Positions 11,069-21,812 are shown, counted from the first letter of the stretch. The stretch is DNA of 64,000 nt from Pseudoalteromonas sp. MMG007 (GCF_018100985.1 NZ_JAGJEI010000002.1:343427-407426); one strand, 5' to 3'. Numbers and translations are program-made. Notes: generated by a model not told the origin, from the sequence alone.

Positions 11069-12583
11069 ATGAGTAATAAACGTATTGATGATGGCCCCGA
11101 TTGGACATTCAACTTATTACACGAGTACCAGACAGAAATTGCTCGCGTTGCAGAGCACTACCGATTAGATACCTACCCTAATCAAATTGAAGTTATTAGC
11201 GCTGAACAAATGATGGACGCATACTCAAGTGTGGGCATGCCTTTAGGCTACAGCCATTGGTCATATGGCAAAAAGTTTATTCAAACAGAGCAAAACTATA
11301 AACGCGGGCAAATGGGCTTAGCCTACGAGATAGTGATTAACTCTGATCCATGTATTGCGTATTTAATGGAAGAAAATACCCTGCCCATGCAGGCTCTAGT
11401 TATGGCACATGCCTGTTATGGTCATAACTCATTTTTTAAAGGTAACTATTTATTTAAAACTTGGACTGATGCGGGATCAATTATTGATTACTTAGTGTTT
11501 GCTAAAAACTATATTAGTCGCTGTGAGGAAAAATACGGTATTAGTGAAGTAGAATCGCTGCTTGACTCATGCCATGCTTTAATGAATTACGGTGTAGATA
11601 GGTATAAACGCCCGCAACAAATATCATTATTTGAAGAGCAGAAGCGCCAGCAAGAACGTGAAGATTATATGCAATCTCAAGTTAACGAGCTATGGCGGAC
11701 CATACCTGTTCAACAAGAAGAAGCAAAAAAGCTGGAGAAGCATTTTCCGCAAGAGCCCCAAGAAAATATATTATATTTTATTGAAAAAAACGCCCCACTT
11801 TTGGGTTCCTGGCAACGTGAAATAATCCGTATAGTGCGTAAAATTTCGCAATACTTTTACCCGCAAAAGCAAACACAGGTAATGAACGAAGGCTGGGCCA
11901 CTTTTTGGCATTACACTATCTTGAATCATCTATACGATGAAGGAAAACTAAGTGACGCCTTTATGCTTGAGTTTTTACAAAGCCATACTAACGTTGTTTA
12001 CCAACCACCATACAATAGTAATTATTATTCAGGTATTAATCCATATGCCCTAGGCTTTAATATGATGGTAGATATTCGCCGTATTTGTGAAAACCCGACA
12101 GAGGAAGACAAGCGCTGGTTTCCTGAATATGCAGGAAGTAATTGGTTAGACACCTTACATTTTGCTATGGAAAACTTTAAAGATGAGAGCTTCATTAGTC
12201 AGTTTTTATCACCTAAGCTCATACGTGAATTTAAGCTATTTACTATCGTTGATCATGCTAATAGCTCACATTTAGAAGTAGGTGCTATACACGACGATAG
12301 TGGCTACAAAGCAGTGAGAGAAGCCCTTTCTGCACAATACAATTTGAGTAATCTTGAGCCAAACATTCAAGTGTATGACGTTGATATTAGAGGCGACCGT
12401 TCTCTAACGCTAAGATACGTTCCACATAATAAAATCCCGCTTGCAAACTCCCATGAGGAAGTACTAAAGCATCTTTACAGACTATGGGGGTTTAAGGTAA
12501 AGCTTGAGCAAGAGTCAAATACGGGTGATGTATCAATGCTGGGACAATGCCCAAACGATAGTTCAGGCAATACAACCGACTAA
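11069..12583 (+). CDS. ycgB: SpoVR family protein YcgB
   Basis: A 504-residue SpoVR/YcgB protein, close to the 510 residues of the E. coli protein. Family hallmarks include HACYGHNSFFKGNYLF, MNEGWATFWHYTI and NPYALGFNMM. The frame is open upstream into yeaH, but GCGAGG lies just before the ATG at 11069 and the family begins at this point, so I use it. It is the last gene of the yeaG-yeaH-ycgB operon. Function is unknown beyond a link to sporulation cortex formation in Bacillus and starvation responses elsewhere. Confidence 0.93.
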   Translation: MSNKRIDDGPDWTFNLLHEYQTEIARVAEHYRLDTYPNQIEVISAEQMMDAYSSVGMPLGYSHWSYGKKFIQTEQNYKRGQMGLAYEIVINSDPCIAYLMEENTLPMQALVMAHACYGHNSFFKGNYLFKTWTDAGSIIDYLVFAKNYISRCEEKYGISEVESLLDSCHALMNYGVDRYKRPQQISLFEEQKRQQEREDYMQSQVNELWRTIPVQQEEAKKLEKHFPQEPQENILYFIEKNAPLLGSWQREIIRIVRKISQYFYPQKQTQVMNEGWATFWHYTILNHLYDEGKLSDAFMLEFLQSHTNVVYQPPYNSNYYSGINPYALGFNMMVDIRRICENPTEEDKRWFPEYAGSNWLDTLHFAMENFKDESFISQFLSPKLIREFKLFTIVDHANSSHLEVGAIHDDSGYKAVREALSAQYNLSNLEPNIQVYDVDIRGDRSLTLRYVPHNKIPLANSHEEVLKHLYRLWGFKVKLEQESNTGDVSMLGQCPNDSSGNTTD

Positions 12584-12605
12584 ATATATTAAAATCTTTG
12601 TACTT

Positions 12606-12634
12606 AGTTACTTTTACATAATCTATAAGTAACT
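12606..12634. terminator. Possible terminator after ycgB
   Basis: AGTTACTT pairs with AAGTAACT around a 13-base loop, between convergent ycgB and the diguanylate cyclase gene. No good T-tract follows, so this is weak. Confidence 0.3.
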
Positions 12635-12687
12635 GTCTAAAAAGCTATTATGCTAATTATAAATTTAATACTTATAAAAAATGTCGA

Positions 12688-13659
12688 TTAAGCGCCATTT
12701 TTTATATCTGCATAAGCGGTTACTTTATTACGCCCAGCACCTTTTGAGTGATAAAGTGCTTTATCAGCAGCTTCAATCCAGCGTTCGTGGTTTTTAAAGT
12801 CATTACTACTACCAGCTAACCCTATGCTAATGGTCATTTGAATTTCATAGTGTTTATATTTAACAGGTGTTGATTCTATTAATGCTCTTAAACGCTCTGC
12901 AAAAATGGCTGCGCCTTCTTTGTCAGTATCAAGTAAAGTTACTACAAACTCTTCACCGCCATAACGTCCCGCTACATCAGTTTCACGAAGTGTTGTTCTA
13001 AGTAAATCACATAAATGACGAAGCGTTTCATCACCACAGCTGTGGCCATATTTATCATTAATTTTTTTAAAGTGGTCAATATCAAACATTAACAAAGTGC
13101 TACATCCACCACTTCGTTTCACTCTTAAAAACTCTTGACGAAGTGTTCCCTCCCAGTGACCACGGTTTGAAAGTTGCGTTAAGCTATCTCTTTGACTAAC
13201 CTGCTCCAACTTTTTGTTTAATTCTTCGAGTTCTTTTTTATTTACGGCTATATCAGTTACATCGTACAAAATTATACAAATATGGCTCACTTCCCCCATC
13301 GTATTAGTCAGTGGAATAAACGTGGCATTTTGATACATATAATCTGCTTTACCCGTAATTGGGCGGTAATTTTTAAAGCGGAAAATATAAGGTTGCTGCT
13401 CCCAAATAGTAAAAGAGCGATTTTTTAGTACAAATACAGATTCTGATTTACTTCTAAACCATTTTTCATCTATTGCAGGAAATAAATCAAATAAGTCTTT
13501 ATCTTTAACGGCACTAGGAAGGAGCCCAGAATGATTTTCCATAAAACCATTCCATACACATACCTTATAATCCCTATCGAGTACCACAAGGCCTACATCT
13601 ACAGTATTAAACATATCCATTAACCAATGGATCTCATTCATTTCTAAATCAGCGGCCAT
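12688..13659 (-). CDS. PAS-GGDEF diguanylate cyclase
   Basis: A 323-residue soluble protein that should make c-di-GMP. An N-terminal PAS domain covers roughly residues 10-135 (MFNTVDVGLVVLDRDYKVCVWN). A short coiled linker (ELEELNKKLEQV) follows, then a GGDEF domain from about residue 155. The catalytic motif is intact as GGEEF, and an inhibitory-site RxxD (RETD) lies five residues before it, so product inhibition is likely. It starts 3 bases after the stop of the CheC-type response regulator gene and is probably its output partner. No membrane segment is seen. Confidence 0.92.
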   Translation of the reverse strand: MAADLEMNEIHWLMDMFNTVDVGLVVLDRDYKVCVWNGFMENHSGLLPSAVKDKDLFDLFPAIDEKWFRSKSESVFVLKNRSFTIWEQQPYIFRFKNYRPITGKADYMYQNATFIPLTNTMGEVSHICIILYDVTDIAVNKKELEELNKKLEQVSQRDSLTQLSNRGHWEGTLRQEFLRVKRSGGCSTLLMFDIDHFKKINDKYGHSCGDETLRHLCDLLRTTLRETDVAGRYGGEEFVVTLLDTDKEGAAIFAERLRALIESTPVKYKHYEIQMTISIGLAGSSNDFKNHERWIEAADKALYHSKGAGRNKVTAYADIKNGA

Positions 13660-13662
13660 AAC

Positions 13663-14667
13663 TTAATCTTCTAATAGGTAAGCAACTTTGTATTTCAAAG
13701 TTTTAAGTGAATCTTCAGTAAATAACAGCATGAGGTCGCAATTAATATCATGGTTTTCAATACCGTAACTTATTTCTATGGCGAGCGTACGTTGCCAACG
13801 TGATTTGTTTGATTTTACTAAATCAGATACATCTCTGTGTTGCCCAAGGACTATTGGGTGCCCTTGACTAAATGACATATCAAGCTGCTTGGATAGGCCG
13901 GTTAAAATTGCGCCAATCAAAATATTACTAATATCCATAAGGAGTTCAAGCTCAACCTTGTCGTTTAGCTCGCCATCGTAATTCATCAATGAGGCAATTT
14001 CTTTAAAGCTAGAGTCATTTAGTAGTAATAATGCTTCACCAGACACTCCACCACCAATAAAGCCTTGGCACACACCTGAGGTAGCCGCATTGTTATCAAT
14101 TGACTGAAGCGCCATATCAAGCTCGTTAACTTCTAAAATGTTAACATTTGGAATTGGCAGCTCTACAAATACATTTAGTAGGCGAGCTAATAAGTCACCT
14201 GCTTGGCCCATAGCAACGTTAGTAAGCTCTTGATATATATCTCGTACATCAGGGTCGACTTGCTCACCTAATGAATGAGATAGTCGCTCACGCAGTGCCT
14301 TATCTTTAATTCCGTGATGTTCAATAATATGGGCGAGTTTATCAGCGGAACAAGGCTTTTGTATGAAATCGATTGCACCAAGCTCGAGAACGCGTTGATG
14401 CGCGCTTGGCTGTATATCCCCAGAGACAACAACAGTAAGAATGCTTAAGCCCTGCTCTTTCATAGCAATAAGAACTTCGTAACCATCCATTTCGGGCATA
14501 TTTAAATCTAAGAAAAGTATTTCTGGCTGAATTAATTTAATTTGCTTTATGCAATCCACACCATCGAGTGCAAATTCAACCTTAATATCCCAATCTTCAG
14601 GTAATGAACGAGCTAATTGCCGTCTCGCTAATTTTGAATCATCACATATTAATACCGTTGTCGACAT
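13663..14667 (-). CDS. Response regulator with CheC-like phosphatase domain
   Basis: A 334-residue two-domain protein. Residues 1-120 form a CheY-like receiver: acidic residues in LICDDS, phospho-acceptor Asp in FLDLNMPEMDG, the switch residue in VVSGD, and Lys in FIQKP. The C-terminal part resembles CheC/CheX phosphatases (ELTNVAMGQAGDLLARLLN, then a second related helix ELELLMDISNILIGA). Such proteins can remove phosphate from receiver domains. The ATG at 14667 has an AGAGAG before it; an in-frame TTG at 14703 is less likely. It sits directly ahead of the PAS-GGDEF gene, which suggests one signalling unit. Confidence 0.88.
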   Translation of the reverse strand: MSTTVLICDDSKLARRQLARSLPEDWDIKVEFALDGVDCIKQIKLIQPEILFLDLNMPEMDGYEVLIAMKEQGLSILTVVVSGDIQPSAHQRVLELGAIDFIQKPCSADKLAHIIEHHGIKDKALRERLSHSLGEQVDPDVRDIYQELTNVAMGQAGDLLARLLNVFVELPIPNVNILEVNELDMALQSIDNNAATSGVCQGFIGGGVSGEALLLLNDSSFKEIASLMNYDGELNDKVELELLMDISNILIGAILTGLSKQLDMSFSQGHPIVLGQHRDVSDLVKSNKSRWQRTLAIEISYGIENHDINCDLMLLFTEDSLKTLKYKVAYLLED

Positions 14668-14943
14668 ACTAACTCTCTGTTTTAGACCCGTTATAAGATT
14701 CAAAATGATTTATAAAGGCTATTCTTTTTTTTATTAAAGATATACTTTGTAACTTCATGTTAATCAAAGATTGTCTTCGTTACAATTTTTATATTATAGA
14801 ATTAATGTCTACTGCATACTTACGCGCTTAACTTATAAGTTGATCATCAAAGCAGACCACTACAGAGCCACATAATCACTTGGTTACTATTACGCAGTAT
14901 AATACACTGACAACTATTGCGTTAATTTAAAAGGAAATACCCT

Positions 14944-15525
14944 ATGTTTCGTTCTGTTGTGTTTGCATTGAGTGGATTTTGCTCTGTTGCCATAGCTGCC
15001 GACTACGCTGAAAACACGCTTGATGCAGGAAAAGTATCTGCACAAGGTAAGCCTGTAACTTTATTAGGAAACGGAGTCGCTGTGGGTGATAGCGCACCAA
15101 ACTTTAAAGTGGTTGATGGTGACTTTACTCCTGTAACGCTTGATGATTATCAAGGTCAAGCTGTACTAATAAGTGTAGTGCCAAGTCTTGATACGGGTAT
15201 TTGTAGTTTGCAAACTAAACATTTTAACGAAAAAGTGGCAGCGCAATTTCCAGGTGTTGCCATGCTTACGATTAGTGCAGATTTACCGTTTGCTCAAAAA
15301 CGATTTTGTAAAGCTGAAAATATAGACAAAGTCACTGCGCTATCTGACTCGGTATGGCGTGATTTTGGTCAAAAATATGGTTTAATTATTAAAGATATGG
15401 GCCTATTAACGCGCTCAGTACTTGTTTTAGATAAAAGCCACACTGTGATTTATAAACAACTAGTAAGTAGCCTATCTACAGAGCCTGATTATGATAGTGT
15501 GATTAAAAAACTTAAAACACTTTAA
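14944..15525 (+). CDS. tpx: Thiol peroxidase with a predicted signal peptide
   Basis: An atypical 2-Cys peroxiredoxin that reduces hydroperoxides. The peroxidatic Cys is in PSLDTGICSLQTKHFN and the resolving Cys in RFCKAENI. At 193 residues it is about 25 longer than the E. coli protein. The extra N-terminus (MFRSVVFALSGFCSVAIA, then ADY) reads as a Sec signal peptide with an AXA cleavage site, so the enzyme is probably periplasmic. AGGAAA precedes the ATG, and a TATAAT lies about 45 bases upstream. It has its own terminator, shared with adk on the other side. Confidence 0.92.
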   Translation: MFRSVVFALSGFCSVAIAADYAENTLDAGKVSAQGKPVTLLGNGVAVGDSAPNFKVVDGDFTPVTLDDYQGQAVLISVVPSLDTGICSLQTKHFNEKVAAQFPGVAMLTISADLPFAQKRFCKAENIDKVTALSDSVWRDFGQKYGLIIKDMGLLTRSVLVLDKSHTVIYKQLVSSLSTEPDYDSVIKKLKTL

Positions 15526-15589
15526 GTTTTTACTCGCTGCTTTAGATAATTAAGTATTCAAGCTGAGTGTATTACACATTATAAAAACA

Positions 15590-15614
15590 AAAAACCGCCA
15601 TTTGGCGGTTTTTT
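15590..15614. terminator. Bidirectional terminator between tpx and adk
   Basis: AAAACCGCCA pairs perfectly with TGGCGGTTTT around TT, with T runs in both directions, between convergent genes. Confidence 0.88.
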
Positions 15615-15627
15615 AATGCGTTTTAAA

Positions 15628-16296
<669 letters not shown>

Positions 16297-16378
16297 TTAT
16301 TTTTAAAGCCTGAATTCTTCCATAAGCGCCACTGATACTCAAGTAACTTATACTAATTGCCTACTTTGCAGCGCATAA

Positions 16379-16404
16379 AAAAAGGAAGCAAACGCTTCCT
16401 TTTA
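16379..16404 (-). terminator. Terminator after htpG
   Basis: AAAAGGAAGC pairs with GCTTCCTTTT around AAAC, about 47 bases after the htpG stop. Confidence 0.82.
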
Positions 16405-16450
16405 AAATATGTACAAACTTTGTACTTTTATTTACTTAGCTAATAAGCAA

Positions 16451-18364
16451 TTACTTGCTTAGTTCTAACATAAGTTTGTTTAGGCGTGTAACAAACCCTG
16501 TTGGATCTTTTAATGTACCGCGTTCAGCAAGCAACGCTTGGTCTAATAATACATTTGACCACTGTGCAAATTTATCTTCATCTTGCTCATCATTTAGGTG
16601 CTTAACAAGTTGATGCTCAGGGTTTAGCTCAAACACAGGTTTAGCTTCTGGGGCTGCTTGACCTACAGACTCCATTAATTTTTGCATTTGAGAGCTCATG
16701 TCGTTGTCGTCACTTACAACACACGCTGGAGAATCAGTTAAACGGTGCGTAAAGCGCACTTCTTTAACATCATCACCTAGCGCTGTTTTAATACGCTCAA
16801 CAAGGCCTGCCATTTCTTTTTCAGACTCTTCTTGTGCTTTTTTAGTTTCTTCGTCGTCAAGCTTACCTAGGTCTAAATCACCACGCGTAATTGATTGCAG
16901 TTGCTTATCAGCAAATTCAGTTAGGTGGCTCATCATCCACTCATCAACACGGTCACTTAGCAGTAACACTTCAATGCCTTTCTTACGGAAAATCTCTAAA
17001 TGCGGAGAATTTTTAGCTGCAGTGAAGGTATCAGCTACGACGTAGTATATTTTATCTTGGCCTTCATTCATGCGCTCAACGTATTGCTCAAGCGATACAT
17101 CTTGCGTTTCTGAATCAGTATGAGTTGAAGAAAAACGTAATAACTTACAAATAGCTTCTTTATTTGCTGCGTCTTCCGCTGGACCTTCTTTCATTACTTG
17201 GCCAAACTCATTCCAAAACACTTGGTAGTCATCAGCTTTGTTTTTAGCCATACGCTCAAGCATTTTGATAATGCGCGATGTACACCCTTTACGAATAGCT
17301 TGAGTAACTTTGTTGTCTTGTAAAATTTCGCGAGATACGTTTAGTGGTAAATCGTTTGAATCTAATAAACCTTTTACAAAACGTAAGTAGCTTGGCATAA
17401 ACTGCTCAGCATCATCCATTACAAATACGCGCTGTACATAGAGTTTTAAGCCGCTTTGACGATCACGATTCCATAAATCAAATGGCGCTTTTTTAGGAAT
17501 ATATAAAAGGCTCGTGTATTCAGTTTTACCTTCAACCTTGTTATGTGCCCAGCTAAGTGGCTCTTCCCAATCATGGCTTACGTGTTTGTAAAACTCTTTG
17601 TATTCTTCATCAGAAAGCTCTGACTTATCACGCGTCCATAATGCTGTAGCTCGGTTAATGCTTTCCCACTCACCTGGCACGGCTGGAATTTTTTCACCGT
17701 CTTCGCCTTCTGATTCAGGCACTTCTGGTTTGTACATTTGTACAGGTGTAGAAATATGATCAGAGTATTTAGTAACAATGCTACGTAGTCGGTAGTCATC
17801 AGCAAATTCTTTTTCTTCATCGCGAAGGTGCAAAATAATCTCTGTACCACGGCCTTCTTTTTCAATTTCTTGAAGTGTATACTCGCCTTCGCCTTGAGAT
17901 TCCCACTCATAAGCTGTTGTTTCGCCGGCTTTGCGCGTGCGTACCGTTACTAAATCGGCAACGATAAATGCTGAGTAAAAACCTACACCAAATTGACCAA
18001 TCAACTGTGAATCTTTACTTTGATCGCCAGTTAAATTTTTGAAAAACTCAGCAGTACCTGATTTTGCAATTGTACCCAAAGAGCTAATTACTTCATCACG
18101 GGTCATACCAATACCGTTATCTGAAATAGTAACCGTATTGGCCTCTTTATCTGCGCTAATACGTACTCGTAAATCAGCATCACCTTGGTAAAGGTCACCA
18201 TTAGAAAGCGCTAAAAAGCGTAACTTGTCTGCTGCATCAGATGCATTTGAAACAAGTTCGCGTAAAAATATTTCTTTATTTGAATAAAGAGAATGAATCA
18301 TTAAGTTTAATAATTGTTTTACTTCTGTTTGAAAGCCTAATGTTTCTTTTTGTGCTGCAATCAT
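16451..18364 (-). CDS. htpG: Chaperone HtpG (Hsp90)
   Basis: Bacterial Hsp90 chaperone, 637 residues. The N-terminal GHKL ATPase domain shows [22 protein letters not shown] and [11 protein letters not shown]. The middle domain ([18 protein letters not shown]) and a C-terminal dimerization domain follow. The start ATG at 18364 has GGAG about 8 bases before it. A textbook sigma-32 promoter lies 43-70 bases upstream, so heat induction is expected. Confidence 0.98.
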   Translation of the reverse strand: MIAAQKETLGFQTEVKQLLNLMIHSLYSNKEIFLRELVSNASDAADKLRFLALSNGDLYQGDADLRVRISADKEANTVTISDNGIGMTRDEVISSLGTIAKSGTAEFFKNLTGDQSKDSQLIGQFGVGFYSAFIVADLVTVRTRKAGETTAYEWESQGEGEYTLQEIEKEGRGTEIILHLRDEEKEFADDYRLRSIVTKYSDHISTPVQMYKPEVPESEGEDGEKIPAVPGEWESINRATALWTRDKSELSDEEYKEFYKHVSHDWEEPLSWAHNKVEGKTEYTSLLYIPKKAPFDLWNRDRQSGLKLYVQRVFVMDDAEQFMPSYLRFVKGLLDSNDLPLNVSREILQDNKVTQAIRKGCTSRIIKMLERMAKNKADDYQVFWNEFGQVMKEGPAEDAANKEAICKLLRFSSTHTDSETQDVSLEQYVERMNEGQDKIYYVVADTFTAAKNSPHLEIFRKKGIEVLLLSDRVDEWMMSHLTEFADKQLQSITRGDLDLGKLDDEETKKAQEESEKEMAGLVERIKTALGDDVKEVRFTHRLTDSPACVVSDDNDMSSQMQKLMESVGQAAPEAKPVFELNPEHQLVKHLNDEQDEDKFAQWSNVLLDQALLAERGTLKDPTGFVTRLNKLMLELSK

Positions 18365-18406
18365 TTATGTATCTCCAATTTGCAAAGTGTCTGCGTTATG
18401 CACTTA

Positions 18407-18434
18407 ATATGGGGTGAGGTGAATCAACTTCAAG
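18407..18434 (-). promoter_or_regulatory. Sigma-32 heat-shock promoter of htpG
   Basis: Read on the minus strand, the -35 CTTGAAG (18428-18434) and the -10 CCCCATAT (18407-18414) are 13 bases apart. This agrees with the RpoH consensus CTTGAAA-N(11-16)-CCCCATNT. Confidence 0.82.
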
Positions 18435-18452
18435 GGAAAAGTTTAAAAAAGA

Positions 18453-19166
18453 TTAAAACGGGCACGGACACTTTGCATGAAAAGGAAGCCCTGTTACTGG
18501 ATGATCAAAAAATACGTCACTGGCATGTAATAATAAACGTTCAGCCATTTTTTCACTGCGCTTACTTTTATATAAATCACACCCTAAAATTGGGTGTCCT
18601 ATTGCATGACTATGAATGCGTAGTTGATGCGTACGTCCTGTAATAGGTGTAAATTGCACAAGTGTACGTTCAGGCTTTAATAACCTTTTGAGCACTGTGT
18701 ATTTACTAATTGCTTCTTTACCTGTGGTTTTGCATATTTTGACTAAAGGAAAGCGCTCTTTGTCTTTTGCTATAGGCAAATTTATTTCACCTTGCAAGGT
18801 AGTCACACTTCCTTCAAGCATCGCTAAATAACGCTTTTGTATTGCTCGACTTTGAAACTGTTTATTTAAATGCTTAGACACAGAGGCATTTAACCCAACA
18901 ATCATAATACCTGATGTGCCAAAATCTAGCCGGTGCGGTAATTTAGCCTCAGGAAAGGCCGTTGTTAATCCTTTTTGACCATTTACTAACCGGTAGTGTA
19001 CTGAGTCCCAGTTAAGTGGATTCTTCCCAGATAAACTTAATAATCCACTGGGTTTATTAATAATCAAAATAGCATCATCTTGATAAAGTATTTTAATAGC
19101 TTCATGGCACTTGGGCGCTACAAAATTATCAATAATTGTATGAGGCGCACTCAAAGGTTCAACCAT
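18453..19166 (-). CDS. rluA: RluA-family pseudouridine synthase
   Basis: A 237-residue RNA pseudouridine synthase. The catalytic Asp is in LPHRLDFGTSG, and other family motifs are visible: NKPSGLLSLSG and TGRTHQLRIHSHAIGHPILG. No S4 domain is present, as in RluA and TruC rather than RluC or RluD. The substrate (23S rRNA U746 and tRNA U32 for E. coli RluA) is an inference; another small RluA paralogue is possible. Its ATG overlaps the stop codon of the upstream transporter-acyltransferase gene (TAATG), so the two are translationally coupled. Confidence 0.88.
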   Translation of the reverse strand: MVEPLSAPHTIIDNFVAPKCHEAIKILYQDDAILIINKPSGLLSLSGKNPLNWDSVHYRLVNGQKGLTTAFPEAKLPHRLDFGTSGIMIVGLNASVSKHLNKQFQSRAIQKRYLAMLEGSVTTLQGEINLPIAKDKERFPLVKICKTTGKEAISKYTVLKRLLKPERTLVQFTPITGRTHQLRIHSHAIGHPILGCDLYKSKRSEKMAERLLLHASDVFFDHPVTGLPFHAKCPCPF

Positions 19167-21067
19167 TAATCAATATCTTTAGAATGCAGCGCTTTTAAAG
19201 CCAATACTTGCTCGCGTAAATTATCGGCAGTCACATTATCTGCTGCTATTGGCTCACCTGCTGTAACCGATACTAGAGAGTACTTTAATCGAGGTAATTG
19301 CCACTTAGCTTTACGGCTAAACATACTGCCCCATAATCCACCTAAATGCACAGGGATAACAGGCACGGGGGAGCGTTCAATAATACGCTCAATGCCACGC
19401 CTAAACATATCAATTGAACCGTCGCTCGTTAATTTCCCTTCTGGAAATATGCCAACAAGCTCGCCGCGTTCAAGCGCACTGGCTACATCATCAAACGCTT
19501 TTTTAAACGCTGCTGGATTTGTTTTTTCGCTATTTATTGGAATTGCTTTGGCCATTTTAAATAGCCAATGTAAAGCAGGAGAATAATAAATAGGCGCAAA
19601 CACCATAAAGCGTATAGGCCTTGGGGAAGCAGCTAAAATAAACATCCAATCCACAAAACTAACATGATTTGCAACAATCACCGCAGCCCCTTCAGATGGA
19701 ATATTAACCTCACCTTTAGTACGTACGCGATACATACATATCGCTAATATATAAATAATAAAGCGTAAGAAGAACTCAGGCACTTTAGTATAAATATATA
19801 TTGAAATAAGTAAGTTAAGACCTGCGAGTAATAAAAGTAGTGATGAAATATGCCACTTAAGAACAGACAGCGTAATAATACTTAATATAGCGCTGCCAAC
19901 CATAAACAATGCATTAAGAACATTATTAGCGGCAATGACGCGTGATCGGCTCGACTCTTCAGTACGCTGCTGAATTAACGCATACAGCGGCACTGTATAA
20001 AAACCTGAAGCAATACCAATTCCAGCCATCCAAATAAAATGCCAGATCATATCGCCGGTATTTAAAATTTGCTTAAGGGTTAATAAGTTTTCACTTGGAG
20101 TAATGTACGTCCCAATTGCTGGTTCTTGGCTTAATAAATACAAAAAAAGCGTTATTAAAATAGCCCCAAATGGCACAATACCAAGCTCAATACGAGAGCG
20201 TGAAAGTTTTTCACACAGCAGAGAACCAATTGCAATACTTAAAGAAAAAACCACCAATGCACTGGTTACTACTAATTCATCGCCGCCCATCACATGTTTA
20301 ACGTAACTGGGTAGTGCGGTTAAAATAATAGCGCCTATAAGCCAAAACCAACTGATCCCTAAAACAGATTTACCCACAGATTCTGTTTGTGCATTAAGCG
20401 CTTTAAATACATTTTTAGTTGACGAAAAAATATTGTACGTAAAGTGCAAATTAGGCTCATTCGCTTCACTTACAGGTATAAAGCGGCTACTAAAATACCC
20501 AAGTGTAGCCAGTACCAATACTGCAATACTTATTACAACAGGACCCACTGTTTGAGTAATAAAATAAGTACCAAATATAGTTCCTAATAAAATTGCCACA
20601 AACGTACCAGACTCCACTAAACCATTTGCTTTAGTGAGCTCGTTTGGAGCAACATGCTGAGGTAATATTGAATATTTTAATGGGCCAAAAAAGGTGCTTT
20701 GCAATCCCATAAAAAATATTGTTGCAAGCATTAGCCATACTTGCTGCGTTAAAATTGATGCAGCGCCAATGACCATAATTGGTATTTCACATAGCTTTAC
20801 AAGCCTAATAAGCTTTGATTTTTCTGTTTTTTCGGCAAGTTGCCCTGCCATACCAGAAAATAAAAAAAATGGTAAAATAAACAAGCCTGCAGCAATATTC
20901 GAATATAATGCACCGTCTGCAAGTCTTGCCGCTTGAAAAACCAATAAAATAAGCACCGATTGCTTATATACGTTATCGTTTATGGCTGATAAAAACTGCG
21001 TAACAAAAAGCGGGAGAAAACGCTTACTGCTTAGTAATGCACTTGGATGTTTTTTATTATTTTGCAT
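19166..21067 (-). CDS. LplT-like MFS transporter fused to a PlsC-type acyltransferase
   Basis: A 633-residue fusion. Residues 1 to about 410 form an MFS transporter of about 12 membrane segments, similar to the lysophospholipid flippase LplT (FVTQFLSAINDNVYKQS). Residues from about 430 form a 1-acylglycerol-phosphate acyltransferase domain with NHVSFVDW (the HX4D catalytic motif) and FPEGKLTSDG. In E. coli the flippase and the acyltransferase-AMP ligase Aas are separate neighbours. Here the two are joined and the AMP-binding ligase part is missing, so the acyl donor must come from elsewhere. A role in taking up and re-acylating lysophospholipids at the inner membrane is likely. Confidence 0.85.
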   Translation of the reverse strand: MQNNKKHPSALLSSKRFLPLFVTQFLSAINDNVYKQSVLILLVFQAARLADGALYSNIAAGLFILPFFLFSGMAGQLAEKTEKSKLIRLVKLCEIPIMVIGAASILTQQVWLMLATIFFMGLQSTFFGPLKYSILPQHVAPNELTKANGLVESGTFVAILLGTIFGTYFITQTVGPVVISIAVLVLATLGYFSSRFIPVSEANEPNLHFTYNIFSSTKNVFKALNAQTESVGKSVLGISWFWLIGAIILTALPSYVKHVMGGDELVVTSALVVFSLSIAIGSLLCEKLSRSRIELGIVPFGAILITLFLYLLSQEPAIGTYITPSENLLTLKQILNTGDMIWHFIWMAGIGIASGFYTVPLYALIQQRTEESSRSRVIAANNVLNALFMVGSAILSIITLSVLKWHISSLLLLLAGLNLLISIYIYTKVPEFFLRFIIYILAICMYRVRTKGEVNIPSEGAAVIVANHVSFVDWMFILAASPRPIRFMVFAPIYYSPALHWLFKMAKAIPINSEKTNPAAFKKAFDDVASALERGELVGIFPEGKLTSDGSIDMFRRGIERIIERSPVPVIPVHLGGLWGSMFSRKAKWQLPRLKYSLVSVTAGEPIAADNVTADNLREQVLALKALHSKDID

Positions 21068-21142
21068 TTTGTCCCTTAGTCACTAGCTAATGCTTAATCA
21101 TATAAAGCGCTAATCTTACCTTATGTTTTGCTTTAAAAACAA

Positions 21143-21174
21143 AAAAGCCTACATATTTTACAATGTAGGCTTTT
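21143..21174 (-). terminator. Terminator of the apt-dnaX-ybaB-recR operon
   Basis: AAAAGCCTACAT pairs perfectly with ATGTAGGCTTTT around an 8-base loop, 24 bases after the recR stop. Confidence 0.87.
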
Positions 21175-21197
21175 AAAGTAAGTTTCAAATAGCTGCT

Positions 21198-21806
21198 TTA
21201 GTCTTGCATAACTGCACGTCGGCCACTAAAGGCGTGCATCAGTGTGGTCCCATCAACTAAGTCAAGCTCACCACCGACAGGTATACCATGCGCAATTCTT
21301 GATGCGCCTACTTTATATTTATGGCACAGCTGAGCAATATAATGCGCTGTTGTTTCGCCTTCAACCGTTGGGTTAGTCGCTAAAATAACTTCGTTTATAC
21401 CACCATGAGAAAGCTTTTGCTCTAGAACATCAAGGCCTATTTCTTTAGGACCAATACCATCTATAGGTGATAAATGCCCCATTAAAACAAAGTATAAACC
21501 TTGATATTGCCCTGTTTGCTCAATTGCCAGTACATCTGTTGGTGATTCAACAACACACAAAACACCACTGTCTTGACGTTTAGTGCTTAAGCAAATGTCA
21601 CATTGTGCTTGTTCTGTAAACGTACGGCACGATTGACAATGCCCTACCGCAATCATTGCTTTAGTAAGCGCATTACCAAGTTGAGTGCCACCTTTGCGGT
21701 CGCGTTCAAGCAAATGAAAGGCAATACGCTGCGCTGACTTTGGGCCTATGCCTGGCTGACAGCGCAATGCTTCAATAAGCTGAGTTAAACTATCTGAAAG
21801 TTGCAT
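21198..21806 (-). CDS. recR: Recombination mediator RecR
   Basis: Helps RecO load RecA on gapped DNA. The 202 residues show the helix-hairpin-helix region [15 protein letters not shown], a C4 zinc finger ([16 protein letters not shown]) and a Toprim domain ([14 protein letters not shown], then GMGHLS-like and [10 protein letters not shown] motifs). It lies 6 bases downstream of ybaB in the conserved dnaX-ybaB-recR arrangement. Confidence 0.97.
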   Translation of the reverse strand: MQLSDSLTQLIEALRCQPGIGPKSAQRIAFHLLERDRKGGTQLGNALTKAMIAVGHCQSCRTFTEQAQCDICLSTKRQDSGVLCVVESPTDVLAIEQTGQYQGLYFVLMGHLSPIDGIGPKEIGLDVLEQKLSHGGINEVILATNPTVEGETTAHYIAQLCHKYKVGASRIAHGIPVGGELDLVDGTTLMHAFSGRRAVMQD

Positions 21807-21812
21807 ATTTGC

